Of a stretch of DNA of 64,000 nucleotides, positions 56,644 to 64,000 are shown in pieces (the first letter of the stretch is position 1; the number at the start of each line of letters is the position of its first letter). The stretch lies in NCBI RefSeq assembly GCF_001571145.1, contig NZ_BCTF01000018.1, positions 1 to 64,000 on the forward strand, in the 5' to 3' direction. Made by a program: the position numbers and the translations under genes. The notes under the pieces were generated by a model, which worked only from the letters and a program-made list of their open reading frames with translations, was not told the DNA's origin and searched no databases. The DNA is from Hydrogenophaga flava NBRC 102514 (GTDB lineage Bacteria; Pseudomonadota; Gammaproteobacteria; Burkholderiales; Burkholderiaceae_C).

Positions 56644-59475
56644 TCAGCCGGTGTTGCGCAGACCGGCTGCGATGCCATTGATCGAGAGGTGGATGCCGCG
56701 GCGCACCTTTTCGTCCTCGTTGTCCAGATCGCCCGAGCGGTGGCGTTGCACCAGTTCGACCTGCAGGTGGTGCAGCGGATCGATGTACGGGAAGCGATGG
56801 CGCACCGAGCGCTGCAGGGCTTCGTTGTTGGCCAGGCGCTGCTTTTCGCCGGTGATCAGCGTCAGGGCTTCAGCCGTACGGTGCCATTCGGCCTCGATCG
56901 AGTCGAACACCTTCTTGCGCAGCTTCTTGTCCTCGACCAGCTCGGCGTAGCGCGTGGCCAGGGCCAGGTCGCTCTTGGCCATGACCATGTCCATGTTGGA
57001 CAGCAGGGTGCTGAAGAAGGGCCACTGCCTGAACATCTTCTGCAGCAGTTCCTTGCGCTGGGCCTGCCCCTTGGCACCGCCGCCCTTGAGGAAGGCCTGG
57101 ACGGCCGAGCCGAAGCCGTACCAGCCGGGCAGCGTCAGGCGGCACTGGCCCCAGCTGAAGCCCCAGGGGATGGCCCGCAGGTCCTCGATCTTCTGCGTTG
57201 CCTTGCGCGAAGCGGGGCGCGAGCCGATGTTGAGTTCGGCGATCTCGCGGATCGGCGTGGCGGCGAAGAAGTACTCGGGGAAGCGCGGCGTGTCGTAGAC
57301 CAGGGCGCGGTAGGCCTTCATGCTGGCGGTGGACAGCTCGGCGGCCGCTTCCAGGAACGCCCTAGGCGCGTTGCGCGTGGGCTGCAGCAGCGTGGCCTCC
57401 AGCGTGGCGGCGACCAGGGTTTCGAGGTTTCGCCGGCCGATCTCGGGGTTGGCGTACTTCGAGCCGATCACCTCGCCCTGTTCGGTCAGACGGATCTGGC
57501 CGCGCACCGTGCCCGGTGGCTGGGCCAGGATGGCCTGGTAGCTCGGGCCGCCGCCACGGCCCACGGTGCCACCGCGGCCGTGGAACATGCGCAGACCGAT
57601 GGTCTTCTCGGCACCCGCGTTGAGGTGGTCGAACAGCTCGACCAGCGCGATTTCGGCGCGGTAGAGCTCCCAGTTGCTGGTGAAGATGCCGCCGTCCTTG
57701 TTGCTGTCCGAGTAGCCGAGCATGATGTCCTGCTCGCCGTAGCCGTCGGCCGCGCCGCGCAACACCATCTCGCGCACGCCGGGCAGGGCGTAGTAGTCGC
57801 GCATGATGGGCGCGGCGTTGCGCAGGTCCTCGATGGTCTCGAACAGCGGCACGACGATCAGCTCGGCCACCGCGTTCTCCGACAGCAGGCCGTGGACCAA
57901 TCCCACTTCCTTCTGCAGCAGCAGGACTTCGAGCAGGTCGCTGACCGTTTCGGTGTGGCTGATGATGGCGTGGCGGATCGCCGCGTTGCCGTAGCGCTGC
58001 CGCGCCGCGCGCGCCGTCTCGAAGATGGCCAGCTCGCTCTGCGCGTGGGCCGAGTAGCCGGCGCCCGGCACCCGCAGCGGCCGCGCGTCGTTGAGCTGTT
58101 TCAGCAGCAGCGCGCGTTTGGCGTTTTCGTCGAGGGCGCTGTAGTCCGGCTCGATGCGGGCCGTGGCCAGCAGCTCGGCCACCACCTCTTCGTGTTTGTC
58201 GGAACTTTGGCGAAGGTCCACCGTGGCGAGGTGAAAACCGAACACCTCCACCGCGCGGATCAGCGGACGCAAGCGGCCACGCACCAGATGGGCGCCATGG
58301 TGGGCCAGCAGCGAGGCTTCGATGGTGCGCAGATCGGCCAGCAGCTCCTCGGGGCCGCTGTAGGGGTCCTGCGGCGCGATGGCGTGCCGCGCCGCTTCGC
58401 CCCCAGTGAGCGCCTGCAGGGTGGCGGCCAGACGGGCGTACATGCCGGTGAGGGCGCGGCGGTAGGGTTCGTCCTGGCGGTGGGCGTTGCGGTCGGGCGA
58501 GCGCTCGGCCAGCGCCTGCATCGCCGGCGAGACCTGCGTGAGGATGGCCGAGACCGAGAGCTCGGCGCCGAGCAGGTGGATCTGGGTCAGGTGGTGGCGC
58601 AGCACCATCTCGCACTGGCTGCGCAGGGCCAGGTCCAGTGTGGGGGCGGTGACGTTGGGGTTGCCGTCGCGGTCGCCGCCGATCCATTGGCCCATGCGCA
58701 GGAAGGGTGCCAGACCTTCGGCCGCGGCGTCGCCCAGGCCCTCCTCGAGGTCGCGGTACAGCCGCGGGATCTCGCTCAGGAACGTGGCCTGGTAGTAGCT
58801 CAGCGCGTTCTCGATCTCGTCGGCCACGGTGAGCTTGGTGTAGCGCAGCAGGCGGGTCTGCCACAGCTGCGTGACGCGGGCGCGCAGCTGAAGCTCGTTG
58901 TCGGCCAGCTCGCGCGGCAGCAGGTGGTCGCGCTCGGCCAGCAGGCGGGCGATGTCGCGCTCGGCGTCCAGGATGCTCTTGCGCTGCACCTCGGTGGGGT
59001 GGGCGGTGAGCACTGGAGAGATGTGCGCTTCGGCCAGGCTCTGCACGATCTGCGCGGGAGCGATGCCCGCCTTGTGCAGGCGTTGCAGCGTCATGGCCAG
59101 GCTGCCGGGCTGCACATCACCTGCACGCTCGTGAATGGCGCGGCGGCGGATATGGTGGCGGTCTTCGGCCAGGTTGGCCAGGTGGCTGAAGTAGGTGAAG
59201 GCGCGGATCACGCTCACCGTCTGCTGGCCCGAGAGCCCCTTGAGCAGCTTCTTGAGTGTCTTGTCAGCCGACTCGTCGGCGTGCCGGCGAAACGCCACCG
59301 AGAGCTGGCGGACCAGCTCGATCAGCTCGAACATCGCCTTGCCCTCCTGCTCCCGGATCACGTCACCCAGGATGCGGCCCAGCAGGCGGATGTCTTCGAC
59401 CAGGGGCAGGTCCTTGTCGGCGCCGGCACGGCTGCGGGATGACGGGGCGGCTTTGCGGGCAGGGGAGGGGCTCAT
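56644..59475 (-). CDS. ppc: Phosphoenolpyruvate carboxylase
   Basis: A 943-residue cytosolic enzyme making oxaloacetate from PEP and bicarbonate for the TCA cycle. The catalytic His is H159 ('[12 protein letters not shown]') and the PEP loop is '[18 protein letters not shown]' near 631-648. The C terminus '[14 protein letters not shown]' is the conserved end. The start at 59475 is chosen; two further in-frame ATGs at 59532 and 59628 would add poorly conserved residues. It stands alone and diverges from the hem operon. Confidence 0.96.
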   Translation of the reverse strand: MSPSPARKAAPSSRSRAGADKDLPLVEDIRLLGRILGDVIREQEGKAMFELIELVRQLSVAFRRHADESADKTLKKLLKGLSGQQTVSVIRAFTYFSHLANLAEDRHHIRRRAIHERAGDVQPGSLAMTLQRLHKAGIAPAQIVQSLAEAHISPVLTAHPTEVQRKSILDAERDIARLLAERDHLLPRELADNELQLRARVTQLWQTRLLRYTKLTVADEIENALSYYQATFLSEIPRLYRDLEEGLGDAAAEGLAPFLRMGQWIGGDRDGNPNVTAPTLDLALRSQCEMVLRHHLTQIHLLGAELSVSAILTQVSPAMQALAERSPDRNAHRQDEPYRRALTGMYARLAATLQALTGGEAARHAIAPQDPYSGPEELLADLRTIEASLLAHHGAHLVRGRLRPLIRAVEVFGFHLATVDLRQSSDKHEEVVAELLATARIEPDYSALDENAKRALLLKQLNDARPLRVPGAGYSAHAQSELAIFETARAARQRYGNAAIRHAIISHTETVSDLLEVLLLQKEVGLVHGLLSENAVAELIVVPLFETIEDLRNAAPIMRDYYALPGVREMVLRGAADGYGEQDIMLGYSDSNKDGGIFTSNWELYRAEIALVELFDHLNAGAEKTIGLRMFHGRGGTVGRGGGPSYQAILAQPPGTVRGQIRLTEQGEVIGSKYANPEIGRRNLETLVAATLEATLLQPTRNAPRAFLEAAAELSTASMKAYRALVYDTPRFPEYFFAATPIREIAELNIGSRPASRKATQKIEDLRAIPWGFSWGQCRLTLPGWYGFGSAVQAFLKGGGAKGQAQRKELLQKMFRQWPFFSTLLSNMDMVMAKSDLALATRYAELVEDKKLRKKVFDSIEAEWHRTAEALTLITGEKQRLANNEALQRSVRHRFPYIDPLHHLQVELVQRHRSGDLDNEDEKVRRGIHLSINGIAAGLRNTG

Positions 59476-59615
59476 GCGAGGTGGTGGCGAGGGGAGGCCG
59501 AGAGGTGTTGCTGAAATTTTGGGCAGGGGCATGCTAGCATCCAAAGCTACCTGCGGCGTTACCAACTGGGTACCAAAACGCCGGTCCCGGCCTGATCTTT
59601 TTTTGATATCGCACC

Positions 59616-60578
59616 GTGTCCATTTCAAACCCGTCTGCCCCGCTTGACATCACGATCGCCACGCGGGAGAGCCGACTGGCGCTGTGGCAGGCCGAGCATG
59701 TCAAGGCGCTCTTGCAATCTTTGGGCCACCGCGTGACCCTGCTGGGCATGACGACCCAGGGCGACCAGATCCTGGACCGCAGCCTGTCCAAGGTGGGTGG
59801 CAAGGGCCTGTTCGTGAAAGAGCTGGAGGTGGCGCTGGAAGAGCGGCGGGCCGACATCGCGGTGCATTCGCTCAAGGACGTGCCGATGGACCTGCCCGGC
59901 GGGTTCGCACTGGCCTGTGTGATGGAGCGCGAAGATCCGCGTGATGCGTGGGTGTCCGCCTCCTGTGCCTCGCTGGCCGACCTGCCCAAGGATGGGGTGG
60001 TCGGTACCTCCAGCCTGCGCCGCCTGGTGTTGCTGCGCGAGGCGCTGGATCGTCTGGGCCGGCAGGACGTGCGCATCGAACCGCTGCGTGGCAACCTCGA
60101 CACCCGCCTGCGCAAACTCGACGAAGGACAGTACCACGCCATCGTGCTGGCGGCAGCCGGTCTCAAGCGCCTGGGGCTGTCTTCGCGCATCCGCAGCATC
60201 TTCGACCCCGAACAGTCGCTGCCCGCCGCCGGGCAGGGCGCCCTGGGCATCGAGGTCCGCAGCGACCGCACCGATCTGATGCAGGCCCTCGCCCCGCTGG
60301 TGCACATGCCCACCTGGTTGCGGGTGGCGGCCGAGCGCACCGTTTCCCGCGCCATGGGCGGAAGCTGCTCGATGCCGCTGGCCGCCTATGCCCGCTGGGA
60401 CGCCGAGGCGTCGCAGACCCTGCGCCTGGACGCCGCCTGGGGCGATCCCGAGGGGCGCTTGGCGGTGGTGCGGGTGCAGGAGCAGGCGCACATCGAGACG
60501 CTCGAACAGGCAGAAGCCCTGGGACACCGGGTGGCGCAGGCCCTGCGCGCCGGCGGTGCCCGCGCTGCAGGAGGCTGA
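59616..60578 (+). CDS. hemC: Porphobilinogen deaminase (hydroxymethylbilane synthase)
   Basis: A 320-residue cytosolic enzyme that polymerises four porphobilinogen units to hydroxymethylbilane. The dipyrromethane-cofactor Cys is C251 in '[14 protein letters not shown]', matching E. coli C242. '[20 protein letters not shown]' and '[14 protein letters not shown]' are family motifs. The start is GTG at 59616. It begins the hem operon, four bases before hemD. Confidence 0.97.
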   Translation: MSISNPSAPLDITIATRESRLALWQAEHVKALLQSLGHRVTLLGMTTQGDQILDRSLSKVGGKGLFVKELEVALEERRADIAVHSLKDVPMDLPGGFALACVMEREDPRDAWVSASCASLADLPKDGVVGTSSLRRLVLLREALDRLGRQDVRIEPLRGNLDTRLRKLDEGQYHAIVLAAAGLKRLGLSSRIRSIFDPEQSLPAAGQGALGIEVRSDRTDLMQALAPLVHMPTWLRVAAERTVSRAMGGSCSMPLAAYARWDAEASQTLRLDAAWGDPEGRLAVVRVQEQAHIETLEQAEALGHRVAQALRAGGARAAGG

Positions 60579-60581
60579 GCC

Positions 60582-61427
60582 TTGGCAGGGCACGCCGCTG
60601 TGCCTCCCCGCTGGTCCCGGGTGATCGTGACGCGGCCCGCTGCCGAAGCGGGTGCCTGGGTGGCGGCGCTGCAGGCCCAGGGGTGGGATGCACACAGCCT
60701 GCCGCTGATCGACATCGGCGCGCCGCGCGACCCGCAGGTGCTGGCAAGGCTGCGCGACGCGCAGGCGCACTGGAGCCGATGGGATGCCCTGATGTTCGTG
60801 AGCACCGCGGCGGTGCAGCACTTTTTCGATGGCGTGGCGCCTGCCGGCGGGACGCATCGGACAGGCACCCGCTTCTGGGCGCCAGGTCCTGGCACGGCGC
60901 GAACGCTTTCGCTGGCCCTGCAGCGCCTCGGCCTGGGGCCGGAGCGGATCGACCAGCCGCCGGCCGACGCGCCGCAGTTCGATTCCGAGCATCTGTGGCC
61001 CGTGGTTTCGTCCCAGGCGAAGCCTGGCACCCGCTTGCTGGTGGTGCGGGGCGTGTCCACCTCGGCCGACGGAGCGACCACGGGTGGGGCTGAGGGCAGT
61101 GGGCGCGAATGGCTGATGGAGCAGTGCCGCACACGCGGGGCCGAGGTCGAGGCCTGCGCCGCCTACGAACGGCATGCGCCCCGGTGGGCCCCGTCTGATC
61201 GGGCTTTGGCTGAGCAGGATGCCCTCTGGCTGTTCAGCGGTTCAGAAGCGGTGGCCCATCTGCGGACAGCGATGCCGGCGACCGACTGGTCCCGTGCCGG
61301 GGCCTTGTGCACCCACGAACGCATCGCGGCGGCGGCGCGGGCGGTGGGCTTTGTACACGTGTACACCAGCCGTCCGTCATTGCCCGATGTGTTGGTCGCC
61401 CTAGAATCGGTGCGGAGCCCTACATGA
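60582..61427 (+). CDS. hemD: Uroporphyrinogen-III synthase
   Basis: A 281-residue enzyme that closes and inverts ring D of hydroxymethylbilane. The family is poorly conserved; here 'RVIVTRPAAEAGAWVAALQ' and 'ALMFVSTAAVQHFF' are visible at 13-31 and 69-82. The start is TTG at 60582 with AGGAGG ahead of it. Overlaps hemX by four bases. The haem pathway requires it after hemC. Confidence 0.92.
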   Translation: MAGHAAVPPRWSRVIVTRPAAEAGAWVAALQAQGWDAHSLPLIDIGAPRDPQVLARLRDAQAHWSRWDALMFVSTAAVQHFFDGVAPAGGTHRTGTRFWAPGPGTARTLSLALQRLGLGPERIDQPPADAPQFDSEHLWPVVSSQAKPGTRLLVVRGVSTSADGATTGGAEGSGREWLMEQCRTRGAEVEACAAYERHAPRWAPSDRALAEQDALWLFSGSEAVAHLRTAMPATDWSRAGALCTHERIAAAARAVGFVHVYTSRPSLPDVLVALESVRSPT

Positions 61428-62566
61428 GCAACGACACCCCCGAACCTTCCCCTGCAGTGCCGACCCCGGGTCTGCCCGTGGTAACCACCGACCCAGGTTC
61501 CCCTGCACCTGCCCGGCGCGGCGGGGTCTGGCTGGGCGCACTGGCGCTGCTGCTGGCGGTGCTCACGCTGATGATGGCCGGCCTGTTGTGGCAGAAGGTG
61601 GATTTCACCCAGAAGGAGCTGGCGCGCCGCACCCAGGTCAGCGAAACCCAGTCGTCGGAAACACGAACGGTGGCGGCGCAGGCCGAGGCCCAGGTCAAGG
61701 AACTGCAGGCGCGCCTGACGGTGGCAGAGGTCCGGCTGTCCGAGGTCAGTCTGCAGCGCTCCCAGCTCGAAGAGCTGATGCTGGCGCTGTCCCGCTCCCG
61801 GGACGACAACCTGGTGCAGGATCTGGAGTCCTCCCTGCGCCTGGCCCAGCAGCAGTCCCAACTCACCGGGAGCGTGCAGCCGCTGCTCGCGGCCCTGCAG
61901 TCGGCCGATGAGCGCATCGCCCGGGCCGCGCAGCCTCGGTTGAACCCGGTCCAGCGTGCCATCGCCCGCGATGTGCAGCGCATTCGCAGCACCTCGGTGG
62001 CCGATGTGCCCTCTCTGGTCCAGCGGCTGGACGAGCTGGTGCAGCGAGTGGACGAGTGGCCAGTGCCCAACGACGTCGGTCCCCGGTCCCCGGCGGCACG
62101 CAAGGCGTCTGGCTCCGGCAACGCGTCGCCTGCGACTGCAAGCCCTGCCGAACCCGCAGCACCCACCGCCGGTGGCTGGGACCGCGCGGTGCAGACCTGG
62201 TCCGGCTTCTGGTCGCGTGTGTGGGAGGAAACCACCCGCAGCGGCCGCGAGCTGGTGCGGGTGAGCCGCATTGACCGTCCCGAAGCGGTGTTGCTGGCGC
62301 CGGAGCAGGCGTTCTTCCTCCGGGAGAACCTCAAGCTGCGGCTGCTCAACGCGCGGCTGGGCCTGCTGGCCCGCCAGATGGACGCTGTGCAGGACGACCT
62401 CAAGACCATTGATGCGGCGCTCGCCCGCCACTTCGACACCACCGCTCCCGACGTGGCTGCCGCACAGGCCGCTGTCACGCAGCTGCGCGCCGAGCTGGTG
62501 CTCACCGAATGGCCCCGGCCCGAAGAGAGCCTGGCGGCGCTCGCGGTGGCCGCGGGAGGACGCTGA
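61424..62566 (+). CDS. hemX: HemX, uroporphyrinogen-III C-methyltransferase-like inner-membrane protein
   Basis: A 380-residue protein with one N-terminal membrane helix (about 35-57) and a periplasmic or peripheral helical domain. A coiled coil at 70-140 ('VAAQAEAQVKELQARLTVAE') and the HemX block 'LKLRLLNARLGLLARQMDAV' are clear. The methyltransferase label in databases is not supported by any SAM site. Its role in haem synthesis is unknown. ATG overlaps the hemD stop; the stop overlaps the hemY start. Confidence 0.92.
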   Translation: MSNDTPEPSPAVPTPGLPVVTTDPGSPAPARRGGVWLGALALLLAVLTLMMAGLLWQKVDFTQKELARRTQVSETQSSETRTVAAQAEAQVKELQARLTVAEVRLSEVSLQRSQLEELMLALSRSRDDNLVQDLESSLRLAQQQSQLTGSVQPLLAALQSADERIARAAQPRLNPVQRAIARDVQRIRSTSVADVPSLVQRLDELVQRVDEWPVPNDVGPRSPAARKASGSGNASPATASPAEPAAPTAGGWDRAVQTWSGFWSRVWEETTRSGRELVRVSRIDRPEAVLLAPEQAFFLRENLKLRLLNARLGLLARQMDAVQDDLKTIDAALARHFDTTAPDVAAAQAAVTQLRAELVLTEWPRPEESLAALAVAAGGR

Positions 62567-63879
62567 TGAACGGGCCGCGGCGCCAGCGGGGTGCAATGCG
62601 CAATGTCTTCTGGTTGCTGGGTATGGCCGCTCTGGCGGTGGCCCTGGCACTGCTGACCGGACACAACCAGGCCATGGTGAGCCTGTTCTGGCCGCCCTAC
62701 CGGTTCGACGTCTCGTTCAACTTTGTCCTGTTCTGTCTCGTGGCGGGCTTCGTGCTGCTGTACCTGGCCTTGCGGGCATTGAGCATGTTCCGCGAGCTGC
62801 CCCGTCAGGCGCAGCGCTGGCGCAGCCAGCAGATGGAGCGGGCGGCGGTCGGCTCGTTGATGGACGCTTTGTCCAACCAGATCGCGGGCCGGTTTGTCCG
62901 GGCGCAGGCGGCCGGGCTGTCGGCGCTGGAGCAGCTCAACAGCCACCCGGCGGCCCAGTGGCCACGGCGTGGACAACTCCAGCTGCTGGCCCACCTGCTG
63001 GTGGCCGAAGCGGCGCAATCGCTGCAGAACCGCCGCACCCGCGACGAGCACCTGCAGGCGGCCCTGCATCCGAAGCTGGCCAAGGAGTCGGCCGAGGCCC
63101 GCGAAGGTGCCCTGATGCGGGCGGTCCGCTGGGCGGTCGAAGACCGTGACCTTCAGGCGGCCCGCAGCCACCTGGACGAACTTCCCCAGGGAGCGTCCCG
63201 CCGCATCCAGACGCTGCGCCTGAAGCTTCGGGTGGCGCGTCTGGGTGGCGCGACTGCCGAGGCACTGGAAACGGCGCGTCTGCTCGCCAAGCACCGCGCC
63301 TTTTCGCCCGAGGCCTCGCGCAGCATCGTGCGCGGTCTGGCGCTGGATGCGCTGCGCGAGGCGCACGATCTGGCCCAGCTGCAATCTGTGTGGTCGCGAC
63401 TGGATGCATCCGAGCGCGCCATGCCCGAGCTGATCCTGGCGGCGGTGGAGCGTGCCCACCGGTTGGTGGCCATGGCGCCCGATGAAGACATGGCGGCGCA
63501 GGCCCACGAGCTGACCGGCGGCTGGCTGGAACCCGTCTGGCAAGGGTTTGCCGTGCTGGACGAGGGCTTGCAGCACAAGCTGGCGCTGGCAATGGAGCCC
63601 GGGCTGATGCGGCTGGATGCCACAGGGCTGGCACGCCTTGAACAGAGCCAGCGGCAGTGGCCCAACAACGCCTACCTGCAGTACCTCACCGGCCAGGCCT
63701 GCCGGCAGCGCCAGCTCTGGGGCAAGGCGGCCCAGTTGTTGGGCCAGGCCAGCCACAGCCTGCGCGAACCCGCCCTGCTGCGCCGCACGTGGTGTGCACT
63801 GGCGCTGCTGGCGGAGGAGCGACAAGACCAGGCGGGTGCCCAGGCCGCTTGGAAGCGGGCGGCGCTGCTGGGCGACTGA
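62566..63879 (+). CDS. hemY: HemY, haem-biosynthesis-associated membrane protein with TPR region
   Basis: A 437-residue protein with two N-terminal membrane helices (about 12-35 and 48-70) and a long helical region of TPR-like repeats. This is the proteobacterial HemY, not the protoporphyrinogen oxidase of the same name. It is thought to assist haem synthesis or assembly. Last of hemC-hemD-hemX-hemY, overlapping hemX by one base (TGATG). Confidence 0.92.
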   Translation: MNGPRRQRGAMRNVFWLLGMAALAVALALLTGHNQAMVSLFWPPYRFDVSFNFVLFCLVAGFVLLYLALRALSMFRELPRQAQRWRSQQMERAAVGSLMDALSNQIAGRFVRAQAAGLSALEQLNSHPAAQWPRRGQLQLLAHLLVAEAAQSLQNRRTRDEHLQAALHPKLAKESAEAREGALMRAVRWAVEDRDLQAARSHLDELPQGASRRIQTLRLKLRVARLGGATAEALETARLLAKHRAFSPEASRSIVRGLALDALREAHDLAQLQSVWSRLDASERAMPELILAAVERAHRLVAMAPDEDMAAQAHELTGGWLEPVWQGFAVLDEGLQHKLALAMEPGLMRLDATGLARLEQSQRQWPNNAYLQYLTGQACRQRQLWGKAAQLLGQASHSLREPALLRRTWCALALLAEERQDQAGAQAAWKRAALLGD

Positions 63880-63923
63880 ACTGCTGGCGGGCTGGTTTGC
63901 CTGCTGCCTTGCGGCCACTGACA

Positions 63924-63961
63924 CAAAGAAAAAGCCGACCCAAGGGTCGGCTTTTTCTTTG
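63924..63961. terminator. Strong bidirectional terminator after hemY
   Basis: An 18-bp perfect inverted repeat (63924-63941 with 63944-63961), 2-base loop, with A-run and T-run ends, 45 bases past the hemY stop. It also faces the likely minus-strand gene end at 63982. Confidence 0.93.
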
Positions 63962-63981
63962 TTGGGAACCTGGGTCCGGAA

Positions 63982-64000
63982 TCAGCGGTTCTCGAACGGG
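63982..64000 (-). CDS. Possible 3' end of a gene running off the window
   Basis: On the minus strand the last codons read Pro-Phe-Glu-Asn-Arg-stop. The position, 20 bases after a bidirectional terminator, is where a minus-strand gene should end. The protein is unidentified. Confidence 0.3.

Noticed and set aside
56638-59442. A plus-strand open frame of about 930 residues opposite ppc
   Set aside because: ppc has both catalytic motifs and the right length; the opposite frame looks like random high-GC translation.
59531-59540. ATGCTAGCAT palindrome upstream of ppc
   Set aside because: A 10-base palindrome by chance is plausible; no promoter or regulator match could be argued for it.

Overview
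The window looks like ordinary chromosome from a high-GC betaproteobacterium of the order Burkholderiales, most likely family Comamonadaceae (Hydrogenophaga-like). I base this on gene order, the similarity of the proteins to that group as I know it, dense small operons, and GC-rich palindromic intergenic repeats typical of these genomes. No prophage, insertion sequence, CRISPR array, rRNA or plasmid gene is visible. About 61 protein genes and one tRNA-Ser(CGA) fill the window, and no gene-free stretch exceeds about 300 bases. Coding strand switches often, and many neighbours overlap by 1-4 bases.

Layout. 0.2-4.3 kb: a DMT exporter, a quinone oxidoreductase and three tandem paralogous outer-membrane beta-barrels. 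4.4-12 kb: a class V aminotransferase, a Na/Pi cotransporter, and the ribF, ileS and lspA block. 12.1-20.8 kb: a stand-alone HNH protein, a two-gene acyl-CoA dehydrogenase operon with a possible TetR-type operator, yceH, purN, the prfC-araC-lysE operon and an RsmB-like methyltransferase. 21-29 kb: an acyl-lipid desaturase, rpmB-rpmG, then trxB divergent from a Crp/Fnr regulator followed by ftsK-lolA-rarA. That order is E. coli's trxB-lrp-ftsK-lolA-rarA with a different regulator in the lrp slot. 29.4-35.7 kb: livHMGF, lysS and a metallophosphoesterase.

35.7-42.6 kb is the most information-rich regulatory region. rpoH (heat-shock sigma) and the SOS mutagenesis cassette imuA-imuB-dnaE2 diverge from a 156-base spacer. 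The spacer holds a perfect CIRCE element (HrcA operator) on the rpoH side and a perfect LexA box on the imuA side. A second Crp/Fnr regulator gene runs antisense into the end of dnaE2.

42.7-49.7 kb: small membrane and enzyme genes, several of unknown function (Mpo1-like, panE-like, EVE domain, Bcr/CflA exporter, lipoprotein hydrolase, DUF2889, Nudix). 49.7-52 kb: tRNA-Ser and a tail-to-tail histidine kinase/LuxR-type regulator pair. 52.2-56.6 kb: a minus-strand operon PHP phosphatase - EamA - yciO - M50 protease - trpS. 56.6-63.9 kb: ppc diverging from the haem operon hemC-hemD-hemX-hemY.

I did not find a clearly new multi-gene system. The best leads are the CIRCE/LexA spacer, the tandem outer-membrane barrel array, the trpS C-terminal YegP-like extension, the conserved-looking HNH protein of unknown role, and the orphan two-component pair with a palindrome upstream of its regulator.
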